A stretch of DNA of 64,000 nucleotides, from the NCBI RefSeq assembly GCF_000511175.1, contig NZ_KI866530.1, forward strand, positions 772,001 to 836,000, in the 5' to 3' direction. The stretch is from Sediminibacterium salmoneum NBRC 103935 (lineage in GTDB: Bacteria > Bacteroidota > Bacteroidia > Chitinophagales > Chitinophagaceae). The translations under genes and the position numbers were made by a program. The notes under the pieces are model-generated. The model saw only the letters and a list, made by a program, of their open reading frames with translations. It did not search any database and was not told where the DNA came from. Below are positions 27,722 to 37,167 of this stretch, in pieces. The first letter of the stretch is position 1; every line of letters begins with the position of its first letter.

Positions 27722-29368
27722 ATGAAAAAATCATATATTAATATAAAATCAATAGTAAGCCTTGCAATCGCAGGTTTGCTGTTTTCATCTTGCCAGAAAA
27801 AATTAGATGAAGCCTTTCCTAATCCAAATGCTACTGTAAGGGTTCCTGTAGAAACACTTCTACCCGGCATAATCAGCAATATGGGGGGAAGTTCTGCTGC
27901 TGCAGGATCGGCCTATGGTACACAAAATGATGGACTATATATTGGACGGTATGTTCAGTTCTGGGCAACCAATACAGCTGGAAATGCATTTGACCAGTTG
28001 GCTGGTGCCGGAGTGCCGGGTACAAACGTAGATTTATTTGGTTCCATTTGGGCCATGCATTATTTCGGTATGGGACAGAACCTAAAACGCATGATGGATT
28101 GGGCTGCTGAAGAAAAGAAATGGAACTATGTGGGGGTAGGACAAGCAATCTCTGCCTGGAGCTGGTTAACCACTGCTGAAATGTACGGTGATATTATAGT
28201 TCGTGAGGCATTTAATCCGGACCAGTTGGTATTTAAATACGATGAACAGTCTTTGGTATACGACACCGTTCGTCAGATTTGCAGAACAGCCATTACCTAT
28301 CTGAACAATACCAGCGATAATTCAACACAATCAAATTTGGCAATAGGAGATGCCTATTTCTTTAACGGTGACGTAAACAAATGGAAGAAATTTGTTTACG
28401 CGGTGATGGCCCGATCTTTCCATCACCTGAGTAATAAAGCATCTTACAATGCAGACTCTGTTATTTTCTATGGCAACCTGGCAATGAATTCCAATGCAGA
28501 TAATGCGGTTATGCGTTTTGCCAATACAGGTATTACCGGTACTTCCAATTTCTTTGGACCTGTACGTAATAATGTTAATGCTTTAAGGCAAACAGAATAT
28601 ATAGCTAATTTAATGACAGGATTAAATAGTCGTTTTCCTGGAGCTGTAGATCCAAGAGCTGCTTACATTATTCGTGAAAATCCTAATGGAACCTATAAGG
28701 GAATTCGTCCGAATTTAGGCGCTAGTGGACTACCTGTAGCAGACCAACCAGCTAATTTCTGGGGTAGTGTTTTTACTTCAACAGCTGCTCCTACATCAGA
28801 TGCGGACTGCAGATACATTTTCAAAAATGGTTCTCCATTCCCGATAATTACTGCCAGCGAAATTAAATTCATGATTGCGGAAGCACAGTACCGAAAGGGG
28901 AACAAAGCCGCTGCCAGAGCTGCTTATATTGATGGTATCCGTTTGAATTTTGACATGTTGATTAATGACTATGGATCAGCTGTACCTTCAGCCAGAGCAA
29001 TTACTATCACTGACAGAGATAATTATCTGGCAAATCCTACAGTTGTTCCTGCAGCCAATGATTTAACCTTGTCTCATATTATGTTGCAGAAATACATTGC
29101 TTTGTATGGACATGGAATTCAGGAAACCTGGACAGATTTAAGAAGATTTCACTACACTGATATTGAAGCGGGTCAGACTACACCTGTTTACGCTGATTTT
29201 GTAGTTCCGACAGGCATTAATCTTTATATTAACAATAATGGGAAACTGCCATACAGAGCAAGACCTCGTTTTAATTCAGAGTATTTATATAATGTTGCTG
29301 AGTTAAATAGACTTGGAGCTTTGGCATTGGATTATCATACAGTAGAACAGTGGTTCTCTAAACCTTAA
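27722..29368 (+). CDS. SusD/RagB-family nutrient-binding lipoprotein
   Basis: A 548-residue surface lipoprotein. The lipobox is LLFSSC (cysteine at about residue 24). The body has the helical TPR-type scaffold of the SusD-like_2 group: KKWNYVGVGQAISAWSWLTT early and ITASEIKFMIAEAQYRKGN late, with LQKYIALYGHGIQETWTDLRRF near the C-terminus. It caps the SusC barrel and delivers the ligand. The start is ATG at 27722; the GTG at 27716 is less likely. It begins 17 bp after susC. No glycoside hydrolase or peptidase is nearby to reveal the substrate. Confidence 0.93.
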   Translation: MKKSYINIKSIVSLAIAGLLFSSCQKKLDEAFPNPNATVRVPVETLLPGIISNMGGSSAAAGSAYGTQNDGLYIGRYVQFWATNTAGNAFDQLAGAGVPGTNVDLFGSIWAMHYFGMGQNLKRMMDWAAEEKKWNYVGVGQAISAWSWLTTAEMYGDIIVREAFNPDQLVFKYDEQSLVYDTVRQICRTAITYLNNTSDNSTQSNLAIGDAYFFNGDVNKWKKFVYAVMARSFHHLSNKASYNADSVIFYGNLAMNSNADNAVMRFANTGITGTSNFFGPVRNNVNALRQTEYIANLMTGLNSRFPGAVDPRAAYIIRENPNGTYKGIRPNLGASGLPVADQPANFWGSVFTSTAAPTSDADCRYIFKNGSPFPIITASEIKFMIAEAQYRKGNKAAARAAYIDGIRLNFDMLINDYGSAVPSARAITITDRDNYLANPTVVPAANDLTLSHIMLQKYIALYGHGIQETWTDLRRFHYTDIEAGQTTPVYADFVVPTGINLYINNNGKLPYRARPRFNSEYLYNVAELNRLGALALDYHTVEQWFSKP

Positions 29369-29382
29369 TTACTCCCGTTAAA

Positions 29383-30126
29383 ATGAAAATTATGAAAATG
29401 AAATTTTTTTATATCATAGCAGTAGCCGGTTTATTCGCTGCATGTACCAAGAACTTTGATGGTCGTACCAGTGAATCTGTGGGAACTACAAACAAATCAT
29501 TTATCCGCATCATGCCAGGTAGCATGGGTGCTGCCAGAAATTTTGCCACTTTAGACGGGGTTCAATTAAATGGAACTGCTTTGGCAATGGGTGGAATATT
29601 CCCCGGAGCTGCAACGGTTACTGCATTTGCAACCATTACTCCGGGTGCGCGTACCATTCGTATTTATGACAGTGCAGCCATTCCGGCTCAAACTCCCGTA
29701 AGCATATCTGCAACATTCGAAGAAGGAAAGTTCTATTCGGTTTATACCTATGATACCAGCAATGCGGTAAAAGCCATTATCAAGAATGATGTGTTTACCA
29801 TTCCTGCTGATACAACTGCCAGTGTGAAATTCGTAAACATGATTTCCAGCACATCAGCAGTTCCGAATGTGGATTTATACTCAAGAAGAAAAAGAGCCAA
29901 TATTGCCTCCAATATTGCCGTATTGGGAGAATCATCTTACACTCCACATATCAGTGGTCTTACTGATACACTGGAAGTAAGAGCAACCGGAACCACTACT
30001 GCATTGGCACTGGTAAACGGTTTTACCTTTAACTCAAAAAGAGTATATAATGTGGTATTCAGAGGTCGCTATCAGGCAACTTCCGGTACAATGTCAAGAG
30101 GTATAACCGTAATGGCCACCTATTAA
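29383..30126 (+). CDS. DUF4397 domain lipoprotein
   Basis: A 247-residue lipoprotein with lipobox LFAAC at about residue 21. The mature part has Ig-like beta repeats of the DUF4397 family; SVKFVNMISSTSAVPNVDLY is the characteristic start of the second unit. Such proteins often accompany SusC/SusD pairs and are probably surface-exposed binding or scaffold proteins. It starts 14 bp after the SusD gene. Several in-frame ATGs (29383, 29392, 29398) could serve as start; the signal peptide is intact with each. A related gene follows. Confidence 0.75.
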   Translation: MKIMKMKFFYIIAVAGLFAACTKNFDGRTSESVGTTNKSFIRIMPGSMGAARNFATLDGVQLNGTALAMGGIFPGAATVTAFATITPGARTIRIYDSAAIPAQTPVSISATFEEGKFYSVYTYDTSNAVKAIIKNDVFTIPADTTASVKFVNMISSTSAVPNVDLYSRRKRANIASNIAVLGESSYTPHISGLTDTLEVRATGTTTALALVNGFTFNSKRVYNVVFRGRYQATSGTMSRGITVMATY

Positions 30127-30148
30127 TTCAAAGCTTCAAATGTCTATC

Positions 30149-30858
30149 ATGAAAAAATATATCGTATACATTGCCGGTTTGTTCTCCGTGCTGTTTTTTC
30201 TGGTTGTGCAAAAGATCCTGTTAATCCTGGATATGCTCAATACATGTTTATCAATGCAGCACCGGACGTTGCAGCTGGCTTAGATTTCTTTGTAGGCGAT
30301 TTAAAGCAGAATATTCTGCCCATCGCTTTCGGCTCCAATACCATTTATAATAGTACCACACCAGGTAACAAAGATATTACCGTTCGCATGGCAGGTTTAC
30401 CTACCATATTTTCAACTGGTAAATTCAGTGTTTCAGATTTGCGCGATCAACCCGCCAGATACACATTGATTGCTGCCAATAAATTAGAGAATGCTGAGTT
30501 ACTTTGGTTTCAGGATAACTTAACAACACCAGCTTCCGGAAAAGCGCATTTAAGAATTATTCATGCCAGTGGAGATGCTCCTGCAGTAAACGCTTTTGTG
30601 GGAACAGCTACAACTCCATTGTATGGATCTGCTGTTAGTTACAGAGGTGCTTCCAGTTTTGTTGCACTAGATGCAACTTTATTGGGAACTGCTTATAGTA
30701 TCCAAATTAGAAATGCGGCTACCAATGCACTTATCAGAACGCAAACCATGACAGCTGTTTCGGGGAAAATTTACACAATCATTATTCGTGGTTCTGTAAC
30801 TCCATCTCCATGGTTAACGGCTAATACGGTTTCCTCAACATTGGTTGCAAATAACTAA
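30149..30858 (+). pseudogene. Second DUF4397 domain lipoprotein, frameshifted
   Basis: Starting at 30149 (MKKYIVYIAGLFSVLFF) the frame runs into a wrong reading after six T at 30194-30199. Adding one T gives LFFSGCAKDPVNPGYAQYMF, which restores a lipobox (FSGC) and joins it to the open frame at 30244-30858. The repaired protein is 236 residues with DUF4397 features such as MFINAAPDVAAGLDFFVG and LRIIHASGDAPAVNAFVG. As read, the long frame has no signal peptide. It is a divergent paralogue of the preceding gene and the last gene of the susCD locus; a terminator follows. Confidence 0.82.
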
Positions 30859-30913
30859 ACAGATATAAGGTGGATGATTGCAGTTAGCAGATTCTATCTT
30901 ACCATCAAATCAT

Positions 30914-30949
30914 AAAAAATCCCGGTTGCATAAAGCAATCGGGATTTTT
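30914..30949. terminator. Bidirectional terminator between the susCD locus and dnaJ-like gene
   Basis: AAAAAATCCCGGTTGC-ATAAA-GCAATCGGGATTTTTT; a long stem with A tract on the left and T tract on the right, so it can stop transcription from both sides. It touches the stop codon of the leftward DnaJ-like gene. Confidence 0.88.
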
Positions 30950-31590
30950 TATTTTACAAGCCAGTAAATGCCCAAACAGAGGAGTAGACTAATGAATGCA
31001 ACCAACGGAAATTGTAATCGATTCCATTGGGCTTCCAATGCTTGTTCCTTTGCAGCTGAATCTATCTTTTTTATTTGATCCGGATTGGTAAAGCACTGTT
31101 TTAATATTTGTAAAAACGGCTCAGATTCACGATAGGGTAGAAAGGACAAACAATAAAGCTGTCTAACTAAAATATCATCCTGGTCTTCTTTAGTAGCTAT
31201 TTGGATAGCAGGCAGTACATGCGGCATGCCGAATGCATAATTGAATTTCCATTTGATTCTGTCGTAATTCAGAAATCGAATATCTGCTTGTTTCATCTCT
31301 TTCTCAAAGGCAAAAAAATAATGCATGATTTCAGAGACCTGTAATAAAGCTGGTGCTATAACAGCATGATTTTTCTGAAGTGAAACACTGCGGTCGTATT
31401 GTTGTTTCGTTGAAGCATTACCTAATACTTCGTATGCTTTTTTAATTTGCTTGAATTGTTCCGTATGCAATGGATGCTGATTTTTATCAGGATGATACTG
31501 ATGGGCCAGTTTTCGAAAGGCAGTTTTAATTTCAGCAGCTGATGCACTGTTTTGTACTCTTAAAATAGCATACCAATTGGGTTCTGTCAT
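30949..31590 (-). CDS. Membrane-anchored J-domain protein
   Basis: A 213-residue protein. Residues 3-68 are a J domain with the essential HPD in LAHQYHPDKNQHP, so it should stimulate a DnaK-type chaperone. No Gly/Phe-rich or zinc-finger region follows. The last ~20 residues (LVAFISLLLCLGIYWLVK) form a single C-terminal transmembrane helix, so it is a tail-anchored co-chaperone. It follows the STAS gene by 11 bp. Client proteins cannot be deduced. Confidence 0.82.
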   Translation of the reverse strand: MTEPNWYAILRVQNSASAAEIKTAFRKLAHQYHPDKNQHPLHTEQFKQIKKAYEVLGNASTKQQYDRSVSLQKNHAVIAPALLQVSEIMHYFFAFEKEMKQADIRFLNYDRIKWKFNYAFGMPHVLPAIQIATKEDQDDILVRQLYCLSFLPYRESEPFLQILKQCFTNPDQIKKIDSAAKEQALEAQWNRLQFPLVAFISLLLCLGIYWLVK

Positions 31591-31601
31591 TGCTTGCTAA
31601 T

Positions 31602-32015
31602 TTATGCAGGCTCCTCCGGATGATTTTCAAAACTGATATCATCGCTGTCTAATAATTCCCTTTCAATTTCTTCCATCTGAACAATATCCCATGCTTCAGA
31701 TTCAGTAGGAGTGATATTCCATATTTCCAGAAGACCTTGCTGGTCAAGTGCCTGCTCCAGATTCTCATCTATATTGCAAACCACAAATGAGGCATTTTTT
31801 TCATAAAAAAGTTGTTGCACTTCAGTAAGAGATTCTGCCACTTCAGCATCTATCTGATTAACTCCGGATAAATTCAAAATCAGGTTCTTGGGTTGAGAAT
31901 TCAGTACATTTCTGCAATTTTCCAGAAGTGTTTCTGACATATTTGCAGAAATATGGGTTGTTTCGGGGTTTAACACCGTGAATTTTTCCTTGGTATCAAT
32001 TTTGACATTTAGCAT
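31602..32015 (-). CDS. STAS-domain protein (anti-sigma factor antagonist type)
   Basis: A 137-residue protein with the STAS pattern: LENCRNVLNSQPKNLILNLS, then GVNQIDAEVAESLTEVQQLF and a beta strand ASFVVCNIDENLEQALDQQG. The serine phosphorylated in SpoIIAA-like proteins is replaced here by residues around NQIDAEV, so classic regulation by a kinase is doubtful. The C-terminus is very acidic. It lies between clpC (divergent) and the J-domain gene (11 bp downstream). It may be a scaffold in a stress pathway, but that is inferred. Confidence 0.72.
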   Translation of the reverse strand: MLNVKIDTKEKFTVLNPETTHISANMSETLLENCRNVLNSQPKNLILNLSGVNQIDAEVAESLTEVQQLFYEKNASFVVCNIDENLEQALDQQGLLEIWNITPTESEAWDIVQMEEIERELLDSDDISFENHPEEPA

Positions 32016-32102
32016 ATATGCGGCATATTAACATTCTGTGTACAAATCCTGCACAACTTCACTCAAAAATATTCGTTATAATTGTATAAATCCAAATAAG
32101 AT

Positions 32103-34652
32103 ATGGATAATAATTTTTCAGCACAGGTTAAAGAGATCATTTCTTTCAGTAGGGAAGAGGCGCTCAGATTAGGAAATGACTTTATTGGAACCGAACATTT
32201 GTTACTCGGATTAATCAGGGACGGGGATAATACAGCCATTAAAGTATTAAAACAACTGAATGTTGATCTCTACGAACTTCGAAAGGAAGTAGAATTGGCC
32301 GTAAAAGACAAAACCGGTAAAAATATTGCCAATATCAATAGTTTACCCTTAACCAAACAGGCAGAAAAAGTAATCAGGGTAACTGTTCTGGAGGCCAAAG
32401 CGTTAAAAAGTCCTTTGGTAGAAACAGAGCACCTAATGCTTAGTATTCTTAAAAACAAGGAAAACATCGCTACTCAGATTCTGAATCAATTCGAAATAGA
32501 CTACGATATATTCCGCAATGAGCTGGGTATGGTCGGCAGTTCTAATCCATCCCCTAGAAGTGAATTTCCGGAAGATGGAGATGATGACTATGATGAAGAA
32601 AAAAAGGGTGGTTTTCAACCTTCAAAATCAGGTAAGCCGGCAGTAGGCGGGGCAAAAAGCAAAACCCCGGTATTGGATAATTTCGGAAGAGATATTACCA
32701 AGCTGGCAGAAGCAGGGAACCTGGATCCCATTGTAGGCCGTGAAGCAGAAATAGAAAGAGTAAGTCAGATTTTAAGTCGTCGTAAGAAAAACAATCCTAT
32801 TCTTATAGGTGAACCAGGGGTGGGTAAAACTGCCATAGTAGAAGGGTTGGCTTTAAGAATTGTACAGCGCAAAGTTAGCAGGGTATTGTTCGACAAAAGA
32901 GTAATTTCCCTTGACCTGGCCGCGCTGGTTGCAGGTACAAAATACAGAGGCCAGTTCGAAGAAAGAATGAAAGCCATCATGAATGAATTAGAGAAAAACA
33001 GAGATGTGATTCTTTTCATTGATGAAATTCATACCATTGTAGGTGCAGGTGGAGCCAGTGGTTCACTGGATGCTTCCAATATCTTTAAACCTGCATTGGC
33101 AAGAGGAGAATTGCAATGCATTGGTGCTTCTACACTGGATGAATACAGAATGTACATTGAGAAAGACGGTGCATTAGACAGACGTTTTCAGAAAGTTCTG
33201 ATTGAACCACCTAGTGTAGATGAAACCATTCAGATTCTTAATAATATCAAATCTAAATACGAAGAGTTTCATAATGTGCACTATGGCGATGATGCCATTG
33301 ATGCCTGCGTGAAACTGAGTGATCGGTACATGACTGACCGACTGCTTCCAGACAAAGCCATTGATGTAATGGATGAAGTAGGGGCCAGGGTTCACTTGAA
33401 GAATATCAATGTACCAGAAACTATTGTTGCGCTGGAAAAGAAAATTGAGGAAGTAAAGCTGGAGAAAAATAAGGTAGTGAAAAGCCAGCGTTTTGAAGAA
33501 GCCGCTTCTTTAAGAGATACGGAAAAGAAACTGGGAGAAGAGCTTGAAAGAGCTAAAGCGCAGTGGGAGGAAGAAAGCAAGAATAAAAGATATCCAATAA
33601 CAGAAGAGCATATTGCTGAAGTTATTTCCATGATGACAGGTATTCCTGTTAAAAGAATGGTGGAAGCAGAAACCGAGAAACTACGCCGCATGAACGATGA
33701 TATGCGCGGCATGGTAATTGGTCAGGATGAAGCCATTCAAAAAGTAGTTCGTGCCATACAGCGCAACAGAGTTGGTTTAAAAGACCCGAAAAAGCCAATT
33801 GGTACCTTTATATTCCTGGGGCCAACCGGAGTTGGTAAGACCGAATTGGCGCGTTCTCTGGCGCGATATATGTTCGATTCTGAAGAATCATTAATCAGAA
33901 TTGACATGAGTGAATACATGGAGAAATTTACGGTTAGCCGTTTAATTGGTGCACCTCCCGGATATGTTGGATATGAAGAAGGAGGACAGTTAACAGAGAA
34001 AGTAAGAAGAAAGCCATATTCTGTTATTTTATTGGATGAAATTGAAAAAGCGCATCCAGACATCTACAATATTCTTTTGCAGGTATTAGACGACGGTCAA
34101 TTGACAGATGGATTGGGAAGAAAAGTAGACTTTAAGAATACACTTATCATCATGACTTCTAATATTGGCGTTCGCCAGTTAAAAGAATTTGGCGATGGAG
34201 TTGGATTTGCAACTGCTACACGTATTCAGAATGCCGAAGAGAACAGCAAAGCCGTAATTGAAAAAGCATTAAAGAAAACTTTCTCTCCTGAATTTCTTAA
34301 CAGAATTGATGATGTGGTAGTATTTAATTCTTTAACCAAAGAAAACATTTTCAACATCATCGACATCCTAATGAAAGGGGTATCTAAACGTCTTCAGAAT
34401 TTAGGATTTGAATTGGAATTAACTACTGCTGCCAAAGAGTTTATAGCAGACAAAGGATATGATGTTCAGTTTGGTGCAAGACCCTTACACAGAGCTATTC
34501 AGAAGTACCTTGAAGATCCGTTGGCAGAAGAGATTATGAAAATGTCTATCAAGCAAGGAGATGTATTAGTGGCCGATTTTAATACAGAAACCGCTTTACT
34601 GGAATTCACATTTAAATCGCGTCAGCCCGAAGAAGCCAACACGAATTCTTAG
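32103..34652 (+). CDS. clpC: ATP-dependent Clp protease ATPase subunit ClpC
   Basis: An 849-residue Hsp100 unfoldase that feeds ClpP. The N domain (residues 1-140) has two Clp-N repeats, followed by an acidic-basic linker. The first AAA module has Walker [10 protein letters not shown] and Walker B LFIDEIHT; a UVR-type coiled middle region with [11 protein letters not shown] follows, which marks ClpC rather than ClpA. The second AAA has [10 protein letters not shown] and [10 protein letters not shown]. The usual ClpP-binding loop lies within this module. clpP is not adjacent. It is divergent from the STAS gene and ends with a strong terminator. Confidence 0.96.
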   Translation: MDNNFSAQVKEIISFSREEALRLGNDFIGTEHLLLGLIRDGDNTAIKVLKQLNVDLYELRKEVELAVKDKTGKNIANINSLPLTKQAEKVIRVTVLEAKALKSPLVETEHLMLSILKNKENIATQILNQFEIDYDIFRNELGMVGSSNPSPRSEFPEDGDDDYDEEKKGGFQPSKSGKPAVGGAKSKTPVLDNFGRDITKLAEAGNLDPIVGREAEIERVSQILSRRKKNNPILIGEPGVGKTAIVEGLALRIVQRKVSRVLFDKRVISLDLAALVAGTKYRGQFEERMKAIMNELEKNRDVILFIDEIHTIVGAGGASGSLDASNIFKPALARGELQCIGASTLDEYRMYIEKDGALDRRFQKVLIEPPSVDETIQILNNIKSKYEEFHNVHYGDDAIDACVKLSDRYMTDRLLPDKAIDVMDEVGARVHLKNINVPETIVALEKKIEEVKLEKNKVVKSQRFEEAASLRDTEKKLGEELERAKAQWEEESKNKRYPITEEHIAEVISMMTGIPVKRMVEAETEKLRRMNDDMRGMVIGQDEAIQKVVRAIQRNRVGLKDPKKPIGTFIFLGPTGVGKTELARSLARYMFDSEESLIRIDMSEYMEKFTVSRLIGAPPGYVGYEEGGQLTEKVRRKPYSVILLDEIEKAHPDIYNILLQVLDDGQLTDGLGRKVDFKNTLIIMTSNIGVRQLKEFGDGVGFATATRIQNAEENSKAVIEKALKKTFSPEFLNRIDDVVVFNSLTKENIFNIIDILMKGVSKRLQNLGFELELTTAAKEFIADKGYDVQFGARPLHRAIQKYLEDPLAEEIMKMSIKQGDVLVADFNTETALLEFTFKSRQPEEANTNS

Positions 34653-34689
34653 CAGAAATAAAACTGGTTTAGTTCAGTTGTGATATACA

Positions 34690-34726
34690 AAAAGCCCGAT
34701 ACCAATTATAGTACCGGGCTTTTTTA
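34690..34726 (+). terminator. Rho-independent terminator of clpC
   Basis: AAAAGCCCGATAC-CAATTATA-GTACCGGGCTTTTTT; GC-rich stem with A and T tracts, 40 bp after the clpC stop. Confidence 0.85.
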
Positions 34727-34784
34727 TTTTAAAATTTTAGCATTGAGCTTCATCATGAAAAACATTGCAGCCAGGTAAAACAAA

Positions 34785-35351
34785 TTACCTGGAACTACCC
34801 CAACGATAACTGGCAATCCGAATGCCTGCAAGATCCAGCACCCGGTCTACAACTGTAGCCGCCACTTCTTCGATGGTTTTCGGCTTGCTGTAAAATGAGG
34901 GTGTAGCTGGGCAGATGATTCCACCCGCCAACGTAATGGTTTCCATGTTTTTAATATGAATCAGGTTATAGGGGGTTTCCCTAGCTACCAGAATCAGTTT
35001 TCTTCTTTCTTTAAGAATAACATCTGCAGCCCTTGTAATTAAGTCGTCACTGATGCCTGCTGCTATTCTACCCATGGTGCCCATACTACAGGGAACAACA
35101 ATCATGGTATTGTACTGCGCAGAACCGGAAGCAAAAGGGGCATAAAAGTCCTGCTTTCCATAAAATGTGAAAGAATAGTCAGCATAGGATTTGTCTCCGA
35201 TTTCGGTTTCCCATACATCCTGCGCATTTTTACTCATAACAATACCTACTGCTTCGTATTGGTCCGGGTTGGCTGCCAACTTATCCAGTATACCTTTGGC
35301 ATAGATGGATCCACTGGCACCGGTTATGGCTATGACTATTTTATGCTTCAT
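34785..35351 (-). CDS. ubiX: UbiX-family flavin prenyltransferase
   Basis: A 188-residue flavoprotein that joins dimethylallyl phosphate to FMN to make prenylated FMN, the cofactor of UbiD decarboxylases. IAITGASGSIYAKGILDKL at the start is the FMN-binding signature, and VVPCSMGTMGRIAAGISDDL and LILVARETPYNLIHIKNM are the other conserved blocks. Length fits. ubiD is not in the window. It follows the phosphorylase-like gene in the leftward direction but a terminator hairpin lies between them. Confidence 0.94.
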   Translation of the reverse strand: MKHKIVIAITGASGSIYAKGILDKLAANPDQYEAVGIVMSKNAQDVWETEIGDKSYADYSFTFYGKQDFYAPFASGSAQYNTMIVVPCSMGTMGRIAAGISDDLITRAADVILKERRKLILVARETPYNLIHIKNMETITLAGGIICPATPSFYSKPKTIEEVAATVVDRVLDLAGIRIASYRWGSSR

Positions 35352-35387
35352 ACTTACTTAACAAAGCTAGGGAGGAAAGGTTAAAAA

Positions 35388-35416
35388 AATACCCTCCTGT
35401 TTCGGGAGGGTATTTT
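35388..35416 (-). terminator. Terminator downstream of the phosphorylase-like gene
   Basis: AATACCCTCC-TGTTTC-GGGAGGGTATT; a ten-pair perfect stem. Read leftward it is followed by TTTTTT and lies 18 bp after the phosphorylase-like stop. Confidence 0.82.
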
Positions 35417-35433
35417 GCATGCATTAATTAAAT

Positions 35434-37086
35434 CTATTTATACATGATTTCATAGTACTCATGTGCCATTCTGTTACTATCGAACTGGAATCTTACATCA
35501 CGCATACCATTCTTCATGATTTGTCTCCAGGTATCATGGTCTTCATAATACAATGGAATTATCTGTTGTTCCAGAATTTCGTATGCTTTATTAAGATCGT
35601 ATTCATCCTGATCATGTGTGGTCATATTTTCATAATCGGCTTTAGGAACCACAAAACCATTATTGCCATGGTTTACGAATTCTGGTATCCATCCATCATC
35701 TGTAGAGAAGTTAACAGCTCCATTCATAGCTGCTGTCATACCACTGGTTCCGGATGCTTCTCTGGGCACTCTTGGATTGTTTAACCAAACATCTGCTGCT
35801 TGTTTCAAACGTTTACTTAGCGCCAGTTCGTAACCAATAACCACTGCCACATTCTTGTAGTTCTTACTTAAGTGTACCAGATTATTGAACTGCGAAATTG
35901 CAGGGTAATCAACCGGATAAGGTTTTCCTGCCCAGATAATCTGTACCGGATACTTAGTATTGCTCAGCATTTTCTCGAAGCGTTCCATGTCGTAGGTAAG
36001 CATATCTGCTCGCTTGTAGCCTGCAAATCTTCTTGCCCATACAATGGTTAATACCTTAGGATCAAATACTTTTCCAGTTTGATCGGCCACAATTTCAAAT
36101 GCACGTTTTTTAAGGAAAGATTTACGATCATCGTATACTTCATCATTACCTTCTTCCATGGCACGATACATTTGTTTGTCGGCCCAATAACGCCAGTTTT
36201 GTGCATTGGTAATGGATGTAATAGGACAAATCCCTTCATGGTTCTTCCACATTTCACGGCTTACAACACCATGCAGAGCGGATACCCCGTTTGCTTTTCT
36301 GGCAAATCGAAGTGCAGCCAATGAATGATTAAACTGATCGTCGTGCGTCCCCGTTAATTTTCTAACTTCATCAATACTTAGTCCACAGAAATAACTCATT
36401 TTATGGCATAGGTATAAATCGTGCTTTTCGTTACCGGCTTCTTCAGGAGTATGGGTAGTAAATACCAGGTGCTCTTTTACTTTTTCAACGCTTTTGAATT
36501 TATTCAATAAATAAAAAGCAGAAGAAATACCATGTGCTTCGTTCAGGTGATACACGTCAGGGTTGAAACCCAGCTCATCTATCAGTTTTGCTCCACCCAC
36601 ACCCAACAAAATAAATTGTGCAACCTTGGTTGCCACATTGGCATCATATAAGCGGTGTGTAATTGTCTGAGAAACATAATCGTTTTCAGGTAAATCTGTA
36701 CTTAGTAAAAACAGGGGAGCACTGTTAAAGGTCTCCGGATTTAAATAATACGCTTTCACCCAAACCGGATGCTCGTGAATCAAAATCTGAAACTTAATTC
36801 CGGTATCTTCCAGAAAACTGTAAATCTTTTCCATGAAAGTAACCTGTAGGGTCTGGTCCTGGTTTCTGGCCTGATCATAATAGCCATATTTCCATAGTAT
36901 ACCCACTCCAATCATATTTTGACGCAATTCGTATGCGCTGCGTAAATGCGATCCAGCTAAATAACCCAATCCACCACTGTATATTTTTAAAGGCTGATGT
37001 ATAGCGAACTCCATAGAGAAATACGCAGCTTTCTTAGCGTATTGCTCATTAATTTGATAAGGTACATGATAACTTCTAAAATTCAT
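35434..37086 (-). CDS. GT35 alpha-glucan phosphorylase family protein (short type)
   Basis: A 550-residue member of the short (archaeal/Thermotoga-like) glucan phosphorylase group, which normally releases glucose-1-phosphate from glycogen or maltodextrin. Conserved parts include YFSMEFAIHQPLKIYSGGLG near residue 22, HLNEAHGISSAF near 180, ARRFAGYKRADM near 357 and a C-terminal EASGTSGM block. That block reads EASGTSGMTAAMNGA: the position of the PLP-binding lysine (GMK in family members) is Thr (ACA codon). If the alignment holds, the enzyme cannot form the usual Schiff base. It could be a modified glucosyltransferase or a scaffold. Residues elsewhere look intact. The neighbouring genes give no pathway clue. 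Confidence 0.82.
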   Translation of the reverse strand: MNFRSYHVPYQINEQYAKKAAYFSMEFAIHQPLKIYSGGLGYLAGSHLRSAYELRQNMIGVGILWKYGYYDQARNQDQTLQVTFMEKIYSFLEDTGIKFQILIHEHPVWVKAYYLNPETFNSAPLFLLSTDLPENDYVSQTITHRLYDANVATKVAQFILLGVGGAKLIDELGFNPDVYHLNEAHGISSAFYLLNKFKSVEKVKEHLVFTTHTPEEAGNEKHDLYLCHKMSYFCGLSIDEVRKLTGTHDDQFNHSLAALRFARKANGVSALHGVVSREMWKNHEGICPITSITNAQNWRYWADKQMYRAMEEGNDEVYDDRKSFLKKRAFEIVADQTGKVFDPKVLTIVWARRFAGYKRADMLTYDMERFEKMLSNTKYPVQIIWAGKPYPVDYPAISQFNNLVHLSKNYKNVAVVIGYELALSKRLKQAADVWLNNPRVPREASGTSGMTAAMNGAVNFSTDDGWIPEFVNHGNNGFVVPKADYENMTTHDQDEYDLNKAYEILEQQIIPLYYEDHDTWRQIMKNGMRDVRFQFDSNRMAHEYYEIMYK

Positions 37087-37167
37087 TGCTGCTTGTTTGG
37101 TTTATAATTGATAGGCAATATAAGGCTAAAAAACGATAATGTAAATTTTACACTAACTAACGTTTAT

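Noticed and set aside
33392..34063. Leftward ORFs inside clpC
   Set aside because: Antisense to conserved AAA domains, with no codon bias of their own.
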